From assembly GCA_019359015.1 (NCBI GenBank), contig JAHHID010000012.1, positions 1 through 64,000 on the forward strand: DNA of 64,000 nt, in the 5' to 3' direction. Positions 46,635-55,535 of the stretch are shown here, piece by piece. This stretch comes from Spirirestis rafaelensis WJT71-NPBG6. Lineage in GTDB: Bacteria > Cyanobacteriota > Cyanobacteriia > Cyanobacteriales > Nostocaceae. The first letter of the stretch is position 1; each line of letters opens with the position of its first letter. The notes beneath the pieces were generated by a model that had not been told where the DNA came from, did no database searches, and was given only the letters and a program-made list of their open reading frames with translations. Both the position numbers and the translations under genes were made by a program.

Positions 46635-47747
46635 ATGGTGCATTCCCCAGTAGGTATTCGCTCAGTTGCACTAAGTTTTCCAACTATTAGACGTACTAAT
46701 AACTATTACGTAGAAAAGTACCCTGAGCTAATAGCTCAGGCTGAACAAAAAGGATTGGCAAGGATGTTTTCGCTGACTGGAACCCCTCCAGCTAACGAAT
46801 TTGATATGGAGATGTTGCCTTATCTCTCAGATCCCTTTCGTGGTACTATTGAGCGCTGGCTGCTTAGTCATGAGGAGTCTTCATTAACCTTGGAGTATCG
46901 CGCAGCAACAGATGCTCTGAATGCAGCCAAACTTTCTGTTAATGATATTGATTTGATGATTGTGGCCTCAGTTTGGCCTGAACAGATTGGATTTGGCAAT
47001 GCCGCCTTTCTTGCCCGTAAACTCGGTCTTGTAGGTGCTGCATGGAATCTTGATGGAACATGTGGAAGTACGCCAGTTGTACTTCAAACTGCCTGTGCTT
47101 TGGTGCGAGCAGGAGAATATCGTAATGTACTCGTAGTTATTTCGTGTTCGTACTCTCGCGTTTTTGACGAGCAAGATACTGTGTCTTGGTTTCTTGGTGA
47201 TGGTGCTGGAGCTTTTGTAGTCAGTTCACTCGAACCAAATCAGGGTATCCTTGGTACCAAGACAGTCCATACAGGTGCGCTGTGTGAGGTCGTATCTGCT
47301 GAACTGACAAAGGATGAGCAAGGAAATTCACGATTCCGTATGCAGACTGGTAAGGGTGCGAAGGCTCTACGCGAAACGGCTGCGGAGTTTCTTTCTATAT
47401 GTTGTGAGGGTGCGATCGCATCTGCTGGTGTAACCTTGGAGCAAATCGACTTTTTTCTTTTCAATACCCCTACTGCTTGGATGACACGCTTCTGCACGCG
47501 GCTACTCGGTATTGATCCAGAACGCACGATCAATCTCTACCCTCTATATGCAAATATAGGCCCAGTACTGACTGTGGCAAATCTGTACCATGCTGCACAT
47601 TTGGGTAAGATTCACGAAAATGACTTAGTTCTCATTTACGGTTCTGGTGCAGCAGGTGTTGCTTGTGCAAGTGTAATGCGCTGGGGTAATGTGGCGTTAG
47701 CCCCTCACCCTCTTGAAAGTTTTAAATTGGCCAAAAAAGCTCTCTAG
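46635..47747 (+). CDS. KAS III-like (FabH superfamily) enzyme
   Basis: 370 aa, thiolase fold. The nucleophile Cys143 lies in LDGTCGSTPV, equivalent to the FabH active-site Cys. The Asn region is YANIGPVLTVANL near residue 295. The usual His motif (VPHQAN in FabH) appears as LFNTPTAW, without His, so the enzyme may transfer acyl groups rather than perform decarboxylative condensation. Preceding features (DLMIVASVWPE, WFLGDGAGAFVVS) are typical of the family. It is encoded just after the ThDP enzyme and probably acylates or extends its product. It is not the housekeeping FabH. Confidence 0.85.
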   Translation: MVHSPVGIRSVALSFPTIRRTNNYYVEKYPELIAQAEQKGLARMFSLTGTPPANEFDMEMLPYLSDPFRGTIERWLLSHEESSLTLEYRAATDALNAAKLSVNDIDLMIVASVWPEQIGFGNAAFLARKLGLVGAAWNLDGTCGSTPVVLQTACALVRAGEYRNVLVVISCSYSRVFDEQDTVSWFLGDGAGAFVVSSLEPNQGILGTKTVHTGALCEVVSAELTKDEQGNSRFRMQTGKGAKALRETAAEFLSICCEGAIASAGVTLEQIDFFLFNTPTAWMTRFCTRLLGIDPERTINLYPLYANIGPVLTVANLYHAAHLGKIHENDLVLIYGSGAAGVACASVMRWGNVALAPHPLESFKLAKKAL

Positions 47748-47809
47748 AAAGGAGCGAGATTTTTCTCAGAACATCTTTACAAGTTTGAAATTAGATTAAG
47801 GAATTAACT

Positions 47810-48793
47810 GTGCAAAGACAAATTATAACAACAGGATTTTTGCTTTTATCTTTGATATCTCCACTCAAAGTATTAGCAAAAGATTATGACAATATTTATG
47901 TCTTTGGAGACAGTTTGTCTGATATTGGTAATGTATTTAGTGCCACTAATGGAATAATTCCCCCAAGTCCAACATACTATAGTGGGCATTTTTCTAATGG
48001 CCTAAATTGGGTTGATTATCTTGCCTCTGATCTAGGATTAACATTAAATCTGAACAATAACTTTGCTTTTGGTGGCGCAACTACAGGAACTGAGAATATT
48101 GGTTTGGCTACTTTACCAGGATTGCAGCAACAGATAAATAACTTTGTAGCAGCAAATGAAACTGCTGATCCTAATGCTCTATATATTATTTGGGCTGGTA
48201 CTAATGACTACCTAAGTTACTTTTTCGATGGTGAGCCAAATCCTAGCAATACAGTGGCAAATTTATCAACAGCGTTCACATCACTTGTTGCTGATGGTGC
48301 TAGAGATATCATGGTGGTAAACTTACCGGATTTGGGAAAATCGCCTTTTGCAAATTTCACTAGTCAACGTTCCAACTTCTTCAACACATTCAGCAGTGAA
48401 CATAACTCTAGCTTGAATACAGAACTCCAAGTTTTGAGCCAACAATTAAGTCCCGATGTCAACATTATAGAACTGAATGTTAATTCCCTATTTGATAGGA
48501 TTATTGCTGCTCCAGAGGAATTCGGTTTTACAAACGTTACTAACTCTTGCATTAGCAAAGACTTATCAGTAGTGCCTATAGATGTTCCCACACAACAAGT
48601 TTCCTGTAACCCTGAAGAATTTTTGTTTTGGGACGAAGTGCATCCTACAACTACTGCTCATAAGCTAATTGGAGAATTAGCATTCTCAGCACTGAAGCCA
48701 GTACCAGTACCCGAACCATCTCTTGGATTAGGGATGCTAGCATACAGCATTTTAGGTGCAGTTTCGCTATTGAAAAGCAAAATAACTAATTGA
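47810..48793 (+). CDS. SGNH/GDSL hydrolase with PEP-CTERM anchor
   Basis: 327 aa from GTG 47810. A signal peptide (residues 1-23) precedes the GDSL block VFGDSLSDIGN with the nucleophile Ser, the NAFAFGGA-like block II (NNFAFGGATTG), WAGTNDY (block III) and DEVHPTTTAHKL (block V, Asp-x-x-His). The C-terminus has VPEP, a hydrophobic helix and a short basic tail, the PEP-CTERM sorting signal for exosortase-processed export. It is probably a secreted esterase or lipase of the thermolabile-hemolysin/phospholipase type. It lies 62 bases after the KAS III gene and may share its transcript. Confidence 0.88.
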   Translation: MQRQIITTGFLLLSLISPLKVLAKDYDNIYVFGDSLSDIGNVFSATNGIIPPSPTYYSGHFSNGLNWVDYLASDLGLTLNLNNNFAFGGATTGTENIGLATLPGLQQQINNFVAANETADPNALYIIWAGTNDYLSYFFDGEPNPSNTVANLSTAFTSLVADGARDIMVVNLPDLGKSPFANFTSQRSNFFNTFSSEHNSSLNTELQVLSQQLSPDVNIIELNVNSLFDRIIAAPEEFGFTNVTNSCISKDLSVVPIDVPTQQVSCNPEEFLFWDEVHPTTTAHKLIGELAFSALKPVPVPEPSLGLGMLAYSILGAVSLLKSKITN

Positions 48794-48853
48794 ATTAGCA
48801 CTTGTTCGCAAGCTGGCTTGACTCTGTATTATAACTCTAATATTAAGTCTCCT

Positions 48854-51800
48854 TTAATACTCAACTGCTCCTAAAGTTTTTAAAGTATCCTTCTGAGACT
48901 CAGTTAACCCGCTTATGCTAGTGATATTCATTCCCTCGTAAGGATTTTTACTTTTCAAAGTTTTCAAACATTCACCTGTTTGTACATCCCAAATCTTAAT
49001 TGTCTCATCTTCACTACAACTGACCACAGTCTGATCATCGGAACTAAAGGTAACTGACCAAACCCATCTAGTATGTCCTAATAAAGTTCTTAAACACCTA
49101 CCTGTGTTAACGTCCCAAAGCTTAACTGTTTGGTCACCACTGCCACTTGCCAGTATGCGACCATCCGAACTAAAAGCAACTGAATATACAGTATTTGTAT
49201 GGTCTTGCAAAGTTCTAAGACACTGACCAGTGCTGACATCCCAGAGTTTAATTGTTTGATCGCCACTCCCACTTGCTAGGGTGCAACCATCCGCATGGAA
49301 GTTAACTGAGTATATCCAGTCAGTATGACCCTGTAAAGTTTTAAAGCATCTGCCAGTGCGAACATCCCAGAGTTTCACTGTTCGGTCATGACTACCACTA
49401 GCTAATACATGACTGTCAGGACTGAAGGTGACTGACCATGTTCTACCACTATGTTCTTGTAAAATATTGAGGCATTGACCAGTGCTGACATCCCAGATTC
49501 TTATTGTTTGGTCATCGCTACCACTGGCCAAAAAATAGCTGTCAGCACTAAAAGTAACTGATGCAACTCTATTACTATGTCCTTTCAATATTTTAAGGCA
49601 TTTACTAGTACTTAGATCCCATAACCTTACAGTTTGGTCTTCGCTGCCACTAGCAAGCAAGTGAGAATCAGGGACAAAGACAACTGATGTGACTCTCCTA
49701 CCATGTCCCCGTAAAGTTCTGAGACACTTACCAGTCGTAACATCCCACAGTGTAACTGTTTGGTCATTACTACCACTGGCAAGAATATTATTATCGGTTG
49801 GGCTGACAGCAACTGACCATATCCCATTGTTGTAACCCTGGAAAGTCTTAATGCATCGACCAGTGCTGATATTCCATAATTTTACCGTTTGATCATCACT
49901 GCTACTAGCACAAATATTTTGATTTATACATATTGCTAATGACCATACCCTACTTTTGTGTCCTTGTAGAGTTTTAAGGCATTGACCACTCACGAAATCC
50001 CATATCCTAACTGTTTGGTCATCACCGCCACTAACAAGAGCGCTACCATCTACACTGAAGGTAACTGAATGTACCAAGTCTGTATGCCCCTGCAAAGTTT
50101 TAATACATTTACCAGTACTCGCGTCCCAAAGTTTAACTGTTTGGTCATGGCTGGCGCTAGCTAGTGTATTACCGTCAGGGCTGAAAGTGACTGAGTATAC
50201 CCGTTGAGTGTGACCCTCTAAGGTGTGAATACATGAACTGCTGTTAATATCCCACAGCCTTACCTTATAGTCATCATTTCCACTTGCTAACACATCACCT
50301 TTTGGATTAAAGGCAACAGACCATACACTACAACAATTTTCCCGTAAACTTTTCAGACATTTTCCCGTGCTGATATTCCACAGCTTCACTGTTTGGTCAT
50401 CACTACCACTAGCAAGAACCTGACCGTCGGGGCTAAAAGTGACTGAACGAACCCCACCACTATGACCCTCTAAAGTTTTGAAACACTGACCAGTACTGGT
50501 ATCCCACAGTTTTATTGTTTGGTCATTACTGCCACTGGCAAGAACTTGATCATCGGAACTAAAAGTAACTGACCAAACCCAACCAGTATGCCCCTTACAA
50601 GTCATAAGTTGCTGACTATTGGCAACTTCGTACAAGCGAATTTCTCCATTGGTATCACCAGTAGCTAAAAGTTTCCCATTAGAGCTAAAGGCTACTGAAA
50701 AAATACCACCAAAGGTTTCAACAAAAACAGACTTAGCTAGATGGGCGTGAGCAAAATTTACATTGTGTAACTTGACATTTTGCAGGTCTGCTTGCCAAAC
50801 GGTTAGATAAGAAAAATCATAGCTACTTAGATCAATCTCTAGATGACAAAGCAGATTAAAAATATTGCCAGCCGTATATCCTGGTTCTAAGGGAAACTCT
50901 GTTCGCAGCCTTACTAGAATTTCATTCAACTGATTTACAATGTTTTTTTTGCTTCTTAAGACATTAAGCAACCCATTTATAACTGGTTTAATGATGAGGC
51001 GAACTTGAGTGTCTTTAACATATTCTTTACCTGTTGCTTTCATCAGAGCATGACATCTGAATAAATCAATGTTCTGAGTGATAATCTCTTCACAGACTTG
51101 TTCTATCAATGTACTAGTTACATACTCCATAACCACAGGCTGGAGCGTAAAAAGTGCTCCGGTTTTTTCAATGAGCGATCGCCTTCCCAGCGATTCCATA
51201 GCCTCAAGTAATTTTGCTTGTGGTACTGGTGATACAAAATCTTCTCGCAATTCTAAAAGTGTAATCGACTCACGATTAATCGCTAGCCAGTACATTATGC
51301 CCTTTTCTAAATCTGACAAGCGCTCAAATTGCTGCTCTAAAATATCACGAATGTCTCCAAAAACAGCCGTGTTTTGTTGCAAAAATTCAGCCACATTACC
51401 ATCAAAGATATCTTGAATTGTCGTGGCAACTATCTTTAAGGCTAATGGATTGCCTGCATAGCGTTCAATCATTACTTGCCATTCATTTTCTGTTGCAGAT
51501 AGCCCCTTTAATTTCAAAATTTCTTGCCCTTCTACTACCTTCAACCCACTCAGTAGTAATGAGCGAACAAGTAATGCTTCTCCTTCCAGTAATGCCACTT
51601 CTTTAGGTTTTTCGCGACTAGTCACCACTAAGCTGCTTTGGTGAGTTGCTTCTCCTACGCGTCTTAACAGCTCACCATATTCCTCATATCCTTCTCGATA
51701 AAGTCCGGCTCGACTCCCACTGCGGAGAATTGATTCTGCATTATCGAGTATCAGCAAACAGCGATTATTTTGTAAATAATAGAGTAGTCGCGATACCCTA

Positions 51801-52375
51801 TCACTGAAGCTTTCTGGTAAGTTGGCTTCTGTTTCCTGCTCGTCAGATAGAAATTGGATTAGGCTAGCAATAATAGTTTGAGCAGGTGGAGCTTCTCGTA
51901 GCGATCGCCAGATAACATACTCAAAGTTGTCCTCAATTTGTTGAGCAAGCTTTACAGACAGTGCCGTCTTACCAATGCCTCCTATTCCTAATAGTGCCAC
52001 CAATCGGCAGTGCTCATCCAAAATCCATTGCTCTAAGGTGATAAGTTCTTCTGTACGTCCATAAAAAGCTGAGGTAAAGATTGCTTCTCCCCAATCTAGA
52101 CGATTAGTTGAGCTTGAATAGTCACTTTTATCTATTTTTAAGTTAAAAGCTGAAAAAAGCTTTTCAATAGTTTGTTTATCAACCCCTCCTTCGCGATTCA
52201 GTACTTTCGAGATTGTAGCTGAATATAACCCAGAGCGTGCGCTCATTTCTTCGAGAGTATACCTATTTCCAAAATTTTCCTTTGCTTCTGAGTTATGCTT
52301 CGCTTCCTTAATTTTTTGCAAACCCTTGCTAGTAAGTGCAACGCCACGCTTGCGTCTCCAATTCTGTAAACTCAT
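48854..52375 (-). CDS. STAND protein: HTH, NB-ARC ATPase and 14 WD40 repeats
   Basis: 1173 aa. An N-terminal HTH (about 36-75, TLEEMSARSGLYSATISKVL) is followed by an NB-ARC/NACHT-type NTPase (about 105-400) with P-loop GIGGIGKTAL and Walker B CLLILDNAE. A pentapeptide-like step (QNVKLHNVNFAHAHLA, about 555-570) leads into 14 WD40 repeats (about 575-1150; typical unit SVTFSPDGxxLASGSDDQTVKLWD), enough for two seven-bladed propellers. STAND ATPases are signal switches: the propellers sense a ligand, nucleotide binding drives oligomerisation, and the N-terminus outputs, here perhaps by binding DNA. Roles include stress signalling and phage defence; no effector enzyme domain is visible. Monocistronic, convergent with the SGNH hydrolase gene. 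Confidence 0.93.
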   Translation of the reverse strand: MSLQNWRRKRGVALTSKGLQKIKEAKHNSEAKENFGNRYTLEEMSARSGLYSATISKVLNREGGVDKQTIEKLFSAFNLKIDKSDYSSSTNRLDWGEAIFTSAFYGRTEELITLEQWILDEHCRLVALLGIGGIGKTALSVKLAQQIEDNFEYVIWRSLREAPPAQTIIASLIQFLSDEQETEANLPESFSDRVSRLLYYLQNNRCLLILDNAESILRSGSRAGLYREGYEEYGELLRRVGEATHQSSLVVTSREKPKEVALLEGEALLVRSLLLSGLKVVEGQEILKLKGLSATENEWQVMIERYAGNPLALKIVATTIQDIFDGNVAEFLQQNTAVFGDIRDILEQQFERLSDLEKGIMYWLAINRESITLLELREDFVSPVPQAKLLEAMESLGRRSLIEKTGALFTLQPVVMEYVTSTLIEQVCEEIITQNIDLFRCHALMKATGKEYVKDTQVRLIIKPVINGLLNVLRSKKNIVNQLNEILVRLRTEFPLEPGYTAGNIFNLLCHLEIDLSSYDFSYLTVWQADLQNVKLHNVNFAHAHLAKSVFVETFGGIFSVAFSSNGKLLATGDTNGEIRLYEVANSQQLMTCKGHTGWVWSVTFSSDDQVLASGSNDQTIKLWDTSTGQCFKTLEGHSGGVRSVTFSPDGQVLASGSDDQTVKLWNISTGKCLKSLRENCCSVWSVAFNPKGDVLASGNDDYKVRLWDINSSSCIHTLEGHTQRVYSVTFSPDGNTLASASHDQTVKLWDASTGKCIKTLQGHTDLVHSVTFSVDGSALVSGGDDQTVRIWDFVSGQCLKTLQGHKSRVWSLAICINQNICASSSDDQTVKLWNISTGRCIKTFQGYNNGIWSVAVSPTDNNILASGSNDQTVTLWDVTTGKCLRTLRGHGRRVTSVVFVPDSHLLASGSEDQTVRLWDLSTSKCLKILKGHSNRVASVTFSADSYFLASGSDDQTIRIWDVSTGQCLNILQEHSGRTWSVTFSPDSHVLASGSHDRTVKLWDVRTGRCFKTLQGHTDWIYSVNFHADGCTLASGSGDQTIKLWDVSTGQCLRTLQDHTNTVYSVAFSSDGRILASGSGDQTVKLWDVNTGRCLRTLLGHTRWVWSVTFSSDDQTVVSCSEDETIKIWDVQTGECLKTLKSKNPYEGMNITSISGLTESQKDTLKTLGAVEY

Positions 52376-52537
52376 TTATTAATTCACCGTTCGGGTAATC
52401 GCTTTTGAATAAGAGAAATTATCTACCAGGTTGCTATCAGTATAATCCTGAAAACGTCTGAGAATGTATCCGACTCAGGAGGATACATCCGTGCTGGTTG
52501 AGCCGATGGAAGGTATAATCCTCCGCACCTCTGAGTT

Positions 52538-52572
52538 AGAACCGGACGTGCCTGTTTCCATTTATCTGGCTT
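52538..52572 (-). ncRNA. Group II intron domain V remnant
   Basis: On the minus strand AAGCCAGAT is followed by TGGAAAC and GCACGTCCGGTTCT, which fits the conserved domain V hairpin of bacterial group II introns (AGCC ... GAAA ... CACGTCCGGTTCT). It lies 72 bases after the end of the reverse-transcriptase remnant, the usual order of intron ORF then domain V. Confidence 0.6.
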
Positions 52573-52644
52573 CCGATATTCTTTACTTGCACATGTGGAT
52601 ATAATCGTGACAAGACTTCTGCACAGAAGTAAGTTTTTAGGCTT

Positions 52645-53029
52645 CTAGTTGTTGTGATTGCCCTCTATAGGGTGTAAATGTACTCGTTGATCACGTGTAA
52701 ATTTATGCCTACAATGTCCACATGTATGGTTTTGCCGTTTTAAAGCTTTAAAGCTTTTAGCGTCATATTTGCTATTACGCTCACTCCAGTACGTTATGCC
52801 GCAATCATCAGGTGATTTCTTAGCCTTGACATTGGCAAATTTATTTTCGGAGTAAAAAAGCGCTGTCTAATACTTTATTAATCAATTTATTGGTTAATTC
52901 GCTGTGTAATGTTGATTTTTTATTAAAAACTTTGCATGCTGTGTTATGGATGAACCAAAGTAAGAACCTTGAACTATCCATTTTACTAAACCTGTGGTAG
53001 TTTCTGCATCCTCTAACTAAAAAGTGCAA
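52645..53029 (-). pseudogene. C-terminal remnant of a group II intron reverse transcriptase/maturase
   Basis: Residues RGCRNYHRFSKMDSSRF and LWFIHNTACKVFNKKSTLH match the maturase (domain X) region. After a frameshift near 52860 the next frame continues SENKFANVKAKKSPDDCG, ITYWSERNSK, then an HNH zinc motif HTCGHCRHKF and VHLHPIEGNHNN before a TAG (52645-52647). The reverse-transcriptase fingers and palm are missing upstream and the HNH domain is cut short, so the gene is dead. Confidence 0.75.
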
Positions 53030-53545
53030 GCTTAAGAGCTTTTACCTTAGCGCCATAATTCGAGTTGTTGATAATGGTTTTTACTTTCTAACGGAACTTT
53101 AAATACCCTGCTTACAAGTTCCGGAGCATTTAACATGCAACCATTCATCATCGCACGGTAGAAAAATTATGGTTGCACTGTCAAAAAACTGTCGTTAGCA
53201 AGCCAGTAAGATACTCGATCACTACAATAATTACGGCATAACTATCGCTTTCTGGTTAGATAAAACTGACTTGGGAAATTTGGTATTTGTCGATGAAGCT
53301 TTCGTTAAATTATCAATCGCTGCGCGGCTTGTTTGCTAAAGCCGTAAACGGTGAAGGGGCTATTAACACAAGTTGCGGGTTATCAAGTTGATATAGATCA
53401 CAGTTGTAGGCGATCGCCTACAACAAAGCGTCGGTTAGCAACTTAGGTTATTATCCCTGAGGTCGGTAATCGGGCATGGAGACGCTTGGACGCTTAAAAA
53501 GAATTATTACCAATTACCAATTTTTAATTATTAAGTCTCCATAAA
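53030..53545. other. Gene-poor stretch with HIP1 palindrome
   Basis: No intact gene. A plus-strand piece near 53257-53337 can be read as WLDKTDLGNLVFVDEAFVKL, faintly like the DDE region of an IS630-type transposase, then stops. A perfect 22-base palindrome built on the HIP1 octamer lies at 53403-53424. Confidence 0.4.
53403..53424. repeat. 22-base palindrome centred on HIP1
   Basis: Both arms of GTTGTAGGCGA/TCGCCTACAAC are perfectly complementary around GCGATCGC. The HIP1 octamer is highly over-represented in many cyanobacteria; the longer palindrome could be a protein site or cruciform. Confidence 0.6.
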
Positions 53546-54196
53546 GTGACATCTTGTGATACTGTGTTTGAATCTCGCCGCTCTGTACCGGAAACGACTG
53601 AAAAAGATTCGCAACTATCCCCAAATAAAAATAGCCTCTCGCTATTGGAGCAACAAGTGATTGTAGAAATGAATAAGGCGAGAACAAACCCTGTTGCTTA
53701 TGCAGCTGTCTTAGAAAAGTATAAAAAGCGCTTTGAAGGTAAACGAGTAAAAATCTCTGATCATCTCTATTTGCAAACGACTGAAGGAGTAAAACCAGTG
53801 GATGAGGCGATCGCGTTTCTCAAATCAGTCCGTCCTGTGGGAACTTTAACTGCATCTAAGGGTATGTCTTTAGCCGCTAGGGATCATGTGAAAGACCAAG
53901 GAAAAACAGGTGCAATTGGTCATAATGGTAGCGACAAAAGCGATCCCTTTATTCGCATCAACCGTTATGGAAGTTGGCAAAAAACTGCTGGGGAAAACAT
54001 CAGCTATGGTTCCCACACGGCTCAAGATATCGTTATGCAATTAATTATAGATGACGGAGTACCATCGCGGGGTCATAGAACAAACATGTTTAACCCAGCT
54101 TTTAAGGTAGCAGGAGTTGCTTTTGGCATTCACTCCACTTACAGGCAGATGTGCGTGATTGATTATGCTGGAGGATATCAAGAAAAATCCGTTTAA
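53546..54196 (+). CDS. CAP (SCP/PR1) domain protein
   Basis: 216 aa from GTG 53546. The CAP domain (about 32-212) shows [43 protein letters not shown] and [19 protein letters not shown], with the conserved His and Glu of the CAP cavity. Most bacterial CAP proteins are exported, but no signal peptide can be read: an in-frame TAA lies seven codons upstream. TSC near the start hints at a lost lipoprotein signal. It may be N-terminally truncated. Its stop overlaps the next ATG by one base, so the two genes are translationally coupled. Confidence 0.85.
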   Translation: MTSCDTVFESRRSVPETTEKDSQLSPNKNSLSLLEQQVIVEMNKARTNPVAYAAVLEKYKKRFEGKRVKISDHLYLQTTEGVKPVDEAIAFLKSVRPVGTLTASKGMSLAARDHVKDQGKTGAIGHNGSDKSDPFIRINRYGSWQKTAGENISYGSHTAQDIVMQLIIDDGVPSRGHRTNMFNPAFKVAGVAFGIHSTYRQMCVIDYAGGYQEKSV

Positions 54197-55041
54197 TGTA
54201 TCACCCTTCTAGTAAAGCCGTTAATCTCAACGTCGAAGTCCAAGGCGAAGGATTCCCTATTTTATGTCTACACGGTCATCCTGGTTCTGGCTCAAGCCTT
54301 TCTGTATTTACAAATCACTTATCAAAACATTTTCAAACTATTGCCCCTGATTTGCGCGGATACGGCAAAAGTCGCTTTAATAGTCATTTTGATATGCCTG
54401 ACCATTTGACTGACTTAGAAGCGCTTCTAGACCGCTTTGAAATAGAAAAATGCTTAGTGTTGGGATGGTCGCTCGGTGGGATTTTGGCGATGGAACTGGC
54501 ACTGATGCTACCACAGCGGGTGACTGGATTAATTTTGATTGCTACGGCTGCTAAACCTAGAGGAAATCATCCGCCGATTAGTTTGCTGGACAATTTGTAT
54601 ACTGGGATTGCTGCTATGTTGAACTATGTAAAACCAGGTTGGCGCTGGAATATTGAGACATTTGGCAAGCGATCGCTTTTTCGTTATTTGATTCAACAAC
54701 ATACACCCACCGCTTACCGCTACATCGCTTCATCAGCGGTGCCGGCTTATTTGCAAACCTCAGCGGCTGCTTCTCGCGCCCTTTTTAGTGCGATTCAATC
54801 TGGTTACAATCGAGTTACAGACCTAGAGCAGATTTTCTGTCCTAGTCTGGTACTCGCTGGTACCGAAGACCGCCACATCACAGTTAATTCCAGCTTAGAA
54901 ACTGCTCAACACCTGATAAATTGTCAGTGGCAAAGCTACCCAAACACAGCTCATCTCTTCCCGTGGGAAATTCCTGACCAAGTATTGAGCGATATTGACT
55001 GCTGGTTACAAGAGCATCCGCAGGTTATTAGTTTTCAATAA
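54196..55041 (+). CDS. Alpha/beta hydrolase
   Basis: 281 aa, full alpha/beta-hydrolase fold. The oxyanion segment is LHGHPGSG, the nucleophile elbow GWSLGG, the acid probably in AGTEDRHI and the catalytic His in NTAHLFPWE. It may be an esterase, lactonase or similar; the substrate is not predictable. It is coupled to the CAP gene by the overlapping TAATG at 54194-54198. Confidence 0.92.
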   Translation: MYHPSSKAVNLNVEVQGEGFPILCLHGHPGSGSSLSVFTNHLSKHFQTIAPDLRGYGKSRFNSHFDMPDHLTDLEALLDRFEIEKCLVLGWSLGGILAMELALMLPQRVTGLILIATAAKPRGNHPPISLLDNLYTGIAAMLNYVKPGWRWNIETFGKRSLFRYLIQQHTPTAYRYIASSAVPAYLQTSAAASRALFSAIQSGYNRVTDLEQIFCPSLVLAGTEDRHITVNSSLETAQHLINCQWQSYPNTAHLFPWEIPDQVLSDIDCWLQEHPQVISFQ

Positions 55042-55159
55042 TCAAGAGTCGATAGTCAAGAGTTTATAGTCCACAGTCAATAGTTTTTTGACTGTTAACT
55101 GTTGACTATTGACTAACAACGGGAGCAAAACGGCTTTGCTTAGTGCCTTTTGAACGTGA

Positions 55160-55462
55160 TTAGATTTGACCGCTAAAGGCAGGCTTTACTTTACGGTCAA
55201 TCCGTTCCCCCAAATCTTCAGCAATTGTTAAAGTACTTGGTTTGCAGCGTTTGACATTTACTGCAATTCCCTGTGCACCTTCGACTTCCAAATCTTCTAT
55301 GTAGCCTTTGATTGACGCTTTGGCTTCAGAAGAACTGAGAAATGGTCCGAAGTAGTAAGTGCAATTGGGCTTTTGTGTCCCAATCTCAACCCACCAAGCC
55401 AAGCCAAAGTTGTCGAACGTATTAATTAACGTTTCTTTGAGGTTATACCAAATGGTTTTCAT
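55160..55462 (-). CDS. DUF1816 domain protein
   Basis: 100 aa. AWWVEIGTQKPNCTYYFGPF, followed by SSSEAKASIKGYIEDLEVEGA, is the DUF1816 signature of small cyanobacterial proteins. The function is not established; some have been considered linker- or phycobilisome-associated by fold. The ATG at 55462 is clear. Monocistronic. Confidence 0.88.
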   Translation of the reverse strand: MKTIWYNLKETLINTFDNFGLAWWVEIGTQKPNCTYYFGPFLSSSEAKASIKGYIEDLEVEGAQGIAVNVKRCKPSTLTIAEDLGERIDRKVKPAFSGQI

Positions 55463-55535
55463 AGTTTTCGCCAGTTGATAAGTGTGGTTTTTGGATGTTA
55501 AACGTATCTTGCTGATTTTGTATCTTTACATTTCT

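Noticed and set aside
48854-52375. Phage-defence Avs-type call for the STAND protein
   Set aside because: No nuclease, protease or membrane effector domain is visible and the sensor is WD40, so a defence label is not supported.
53257-53337. IS630-like DDE fragment (LVFVDEAFVKL)
   Set aside because: Resemblance is too short to call a pseudogene and no other transposase part is nearby.
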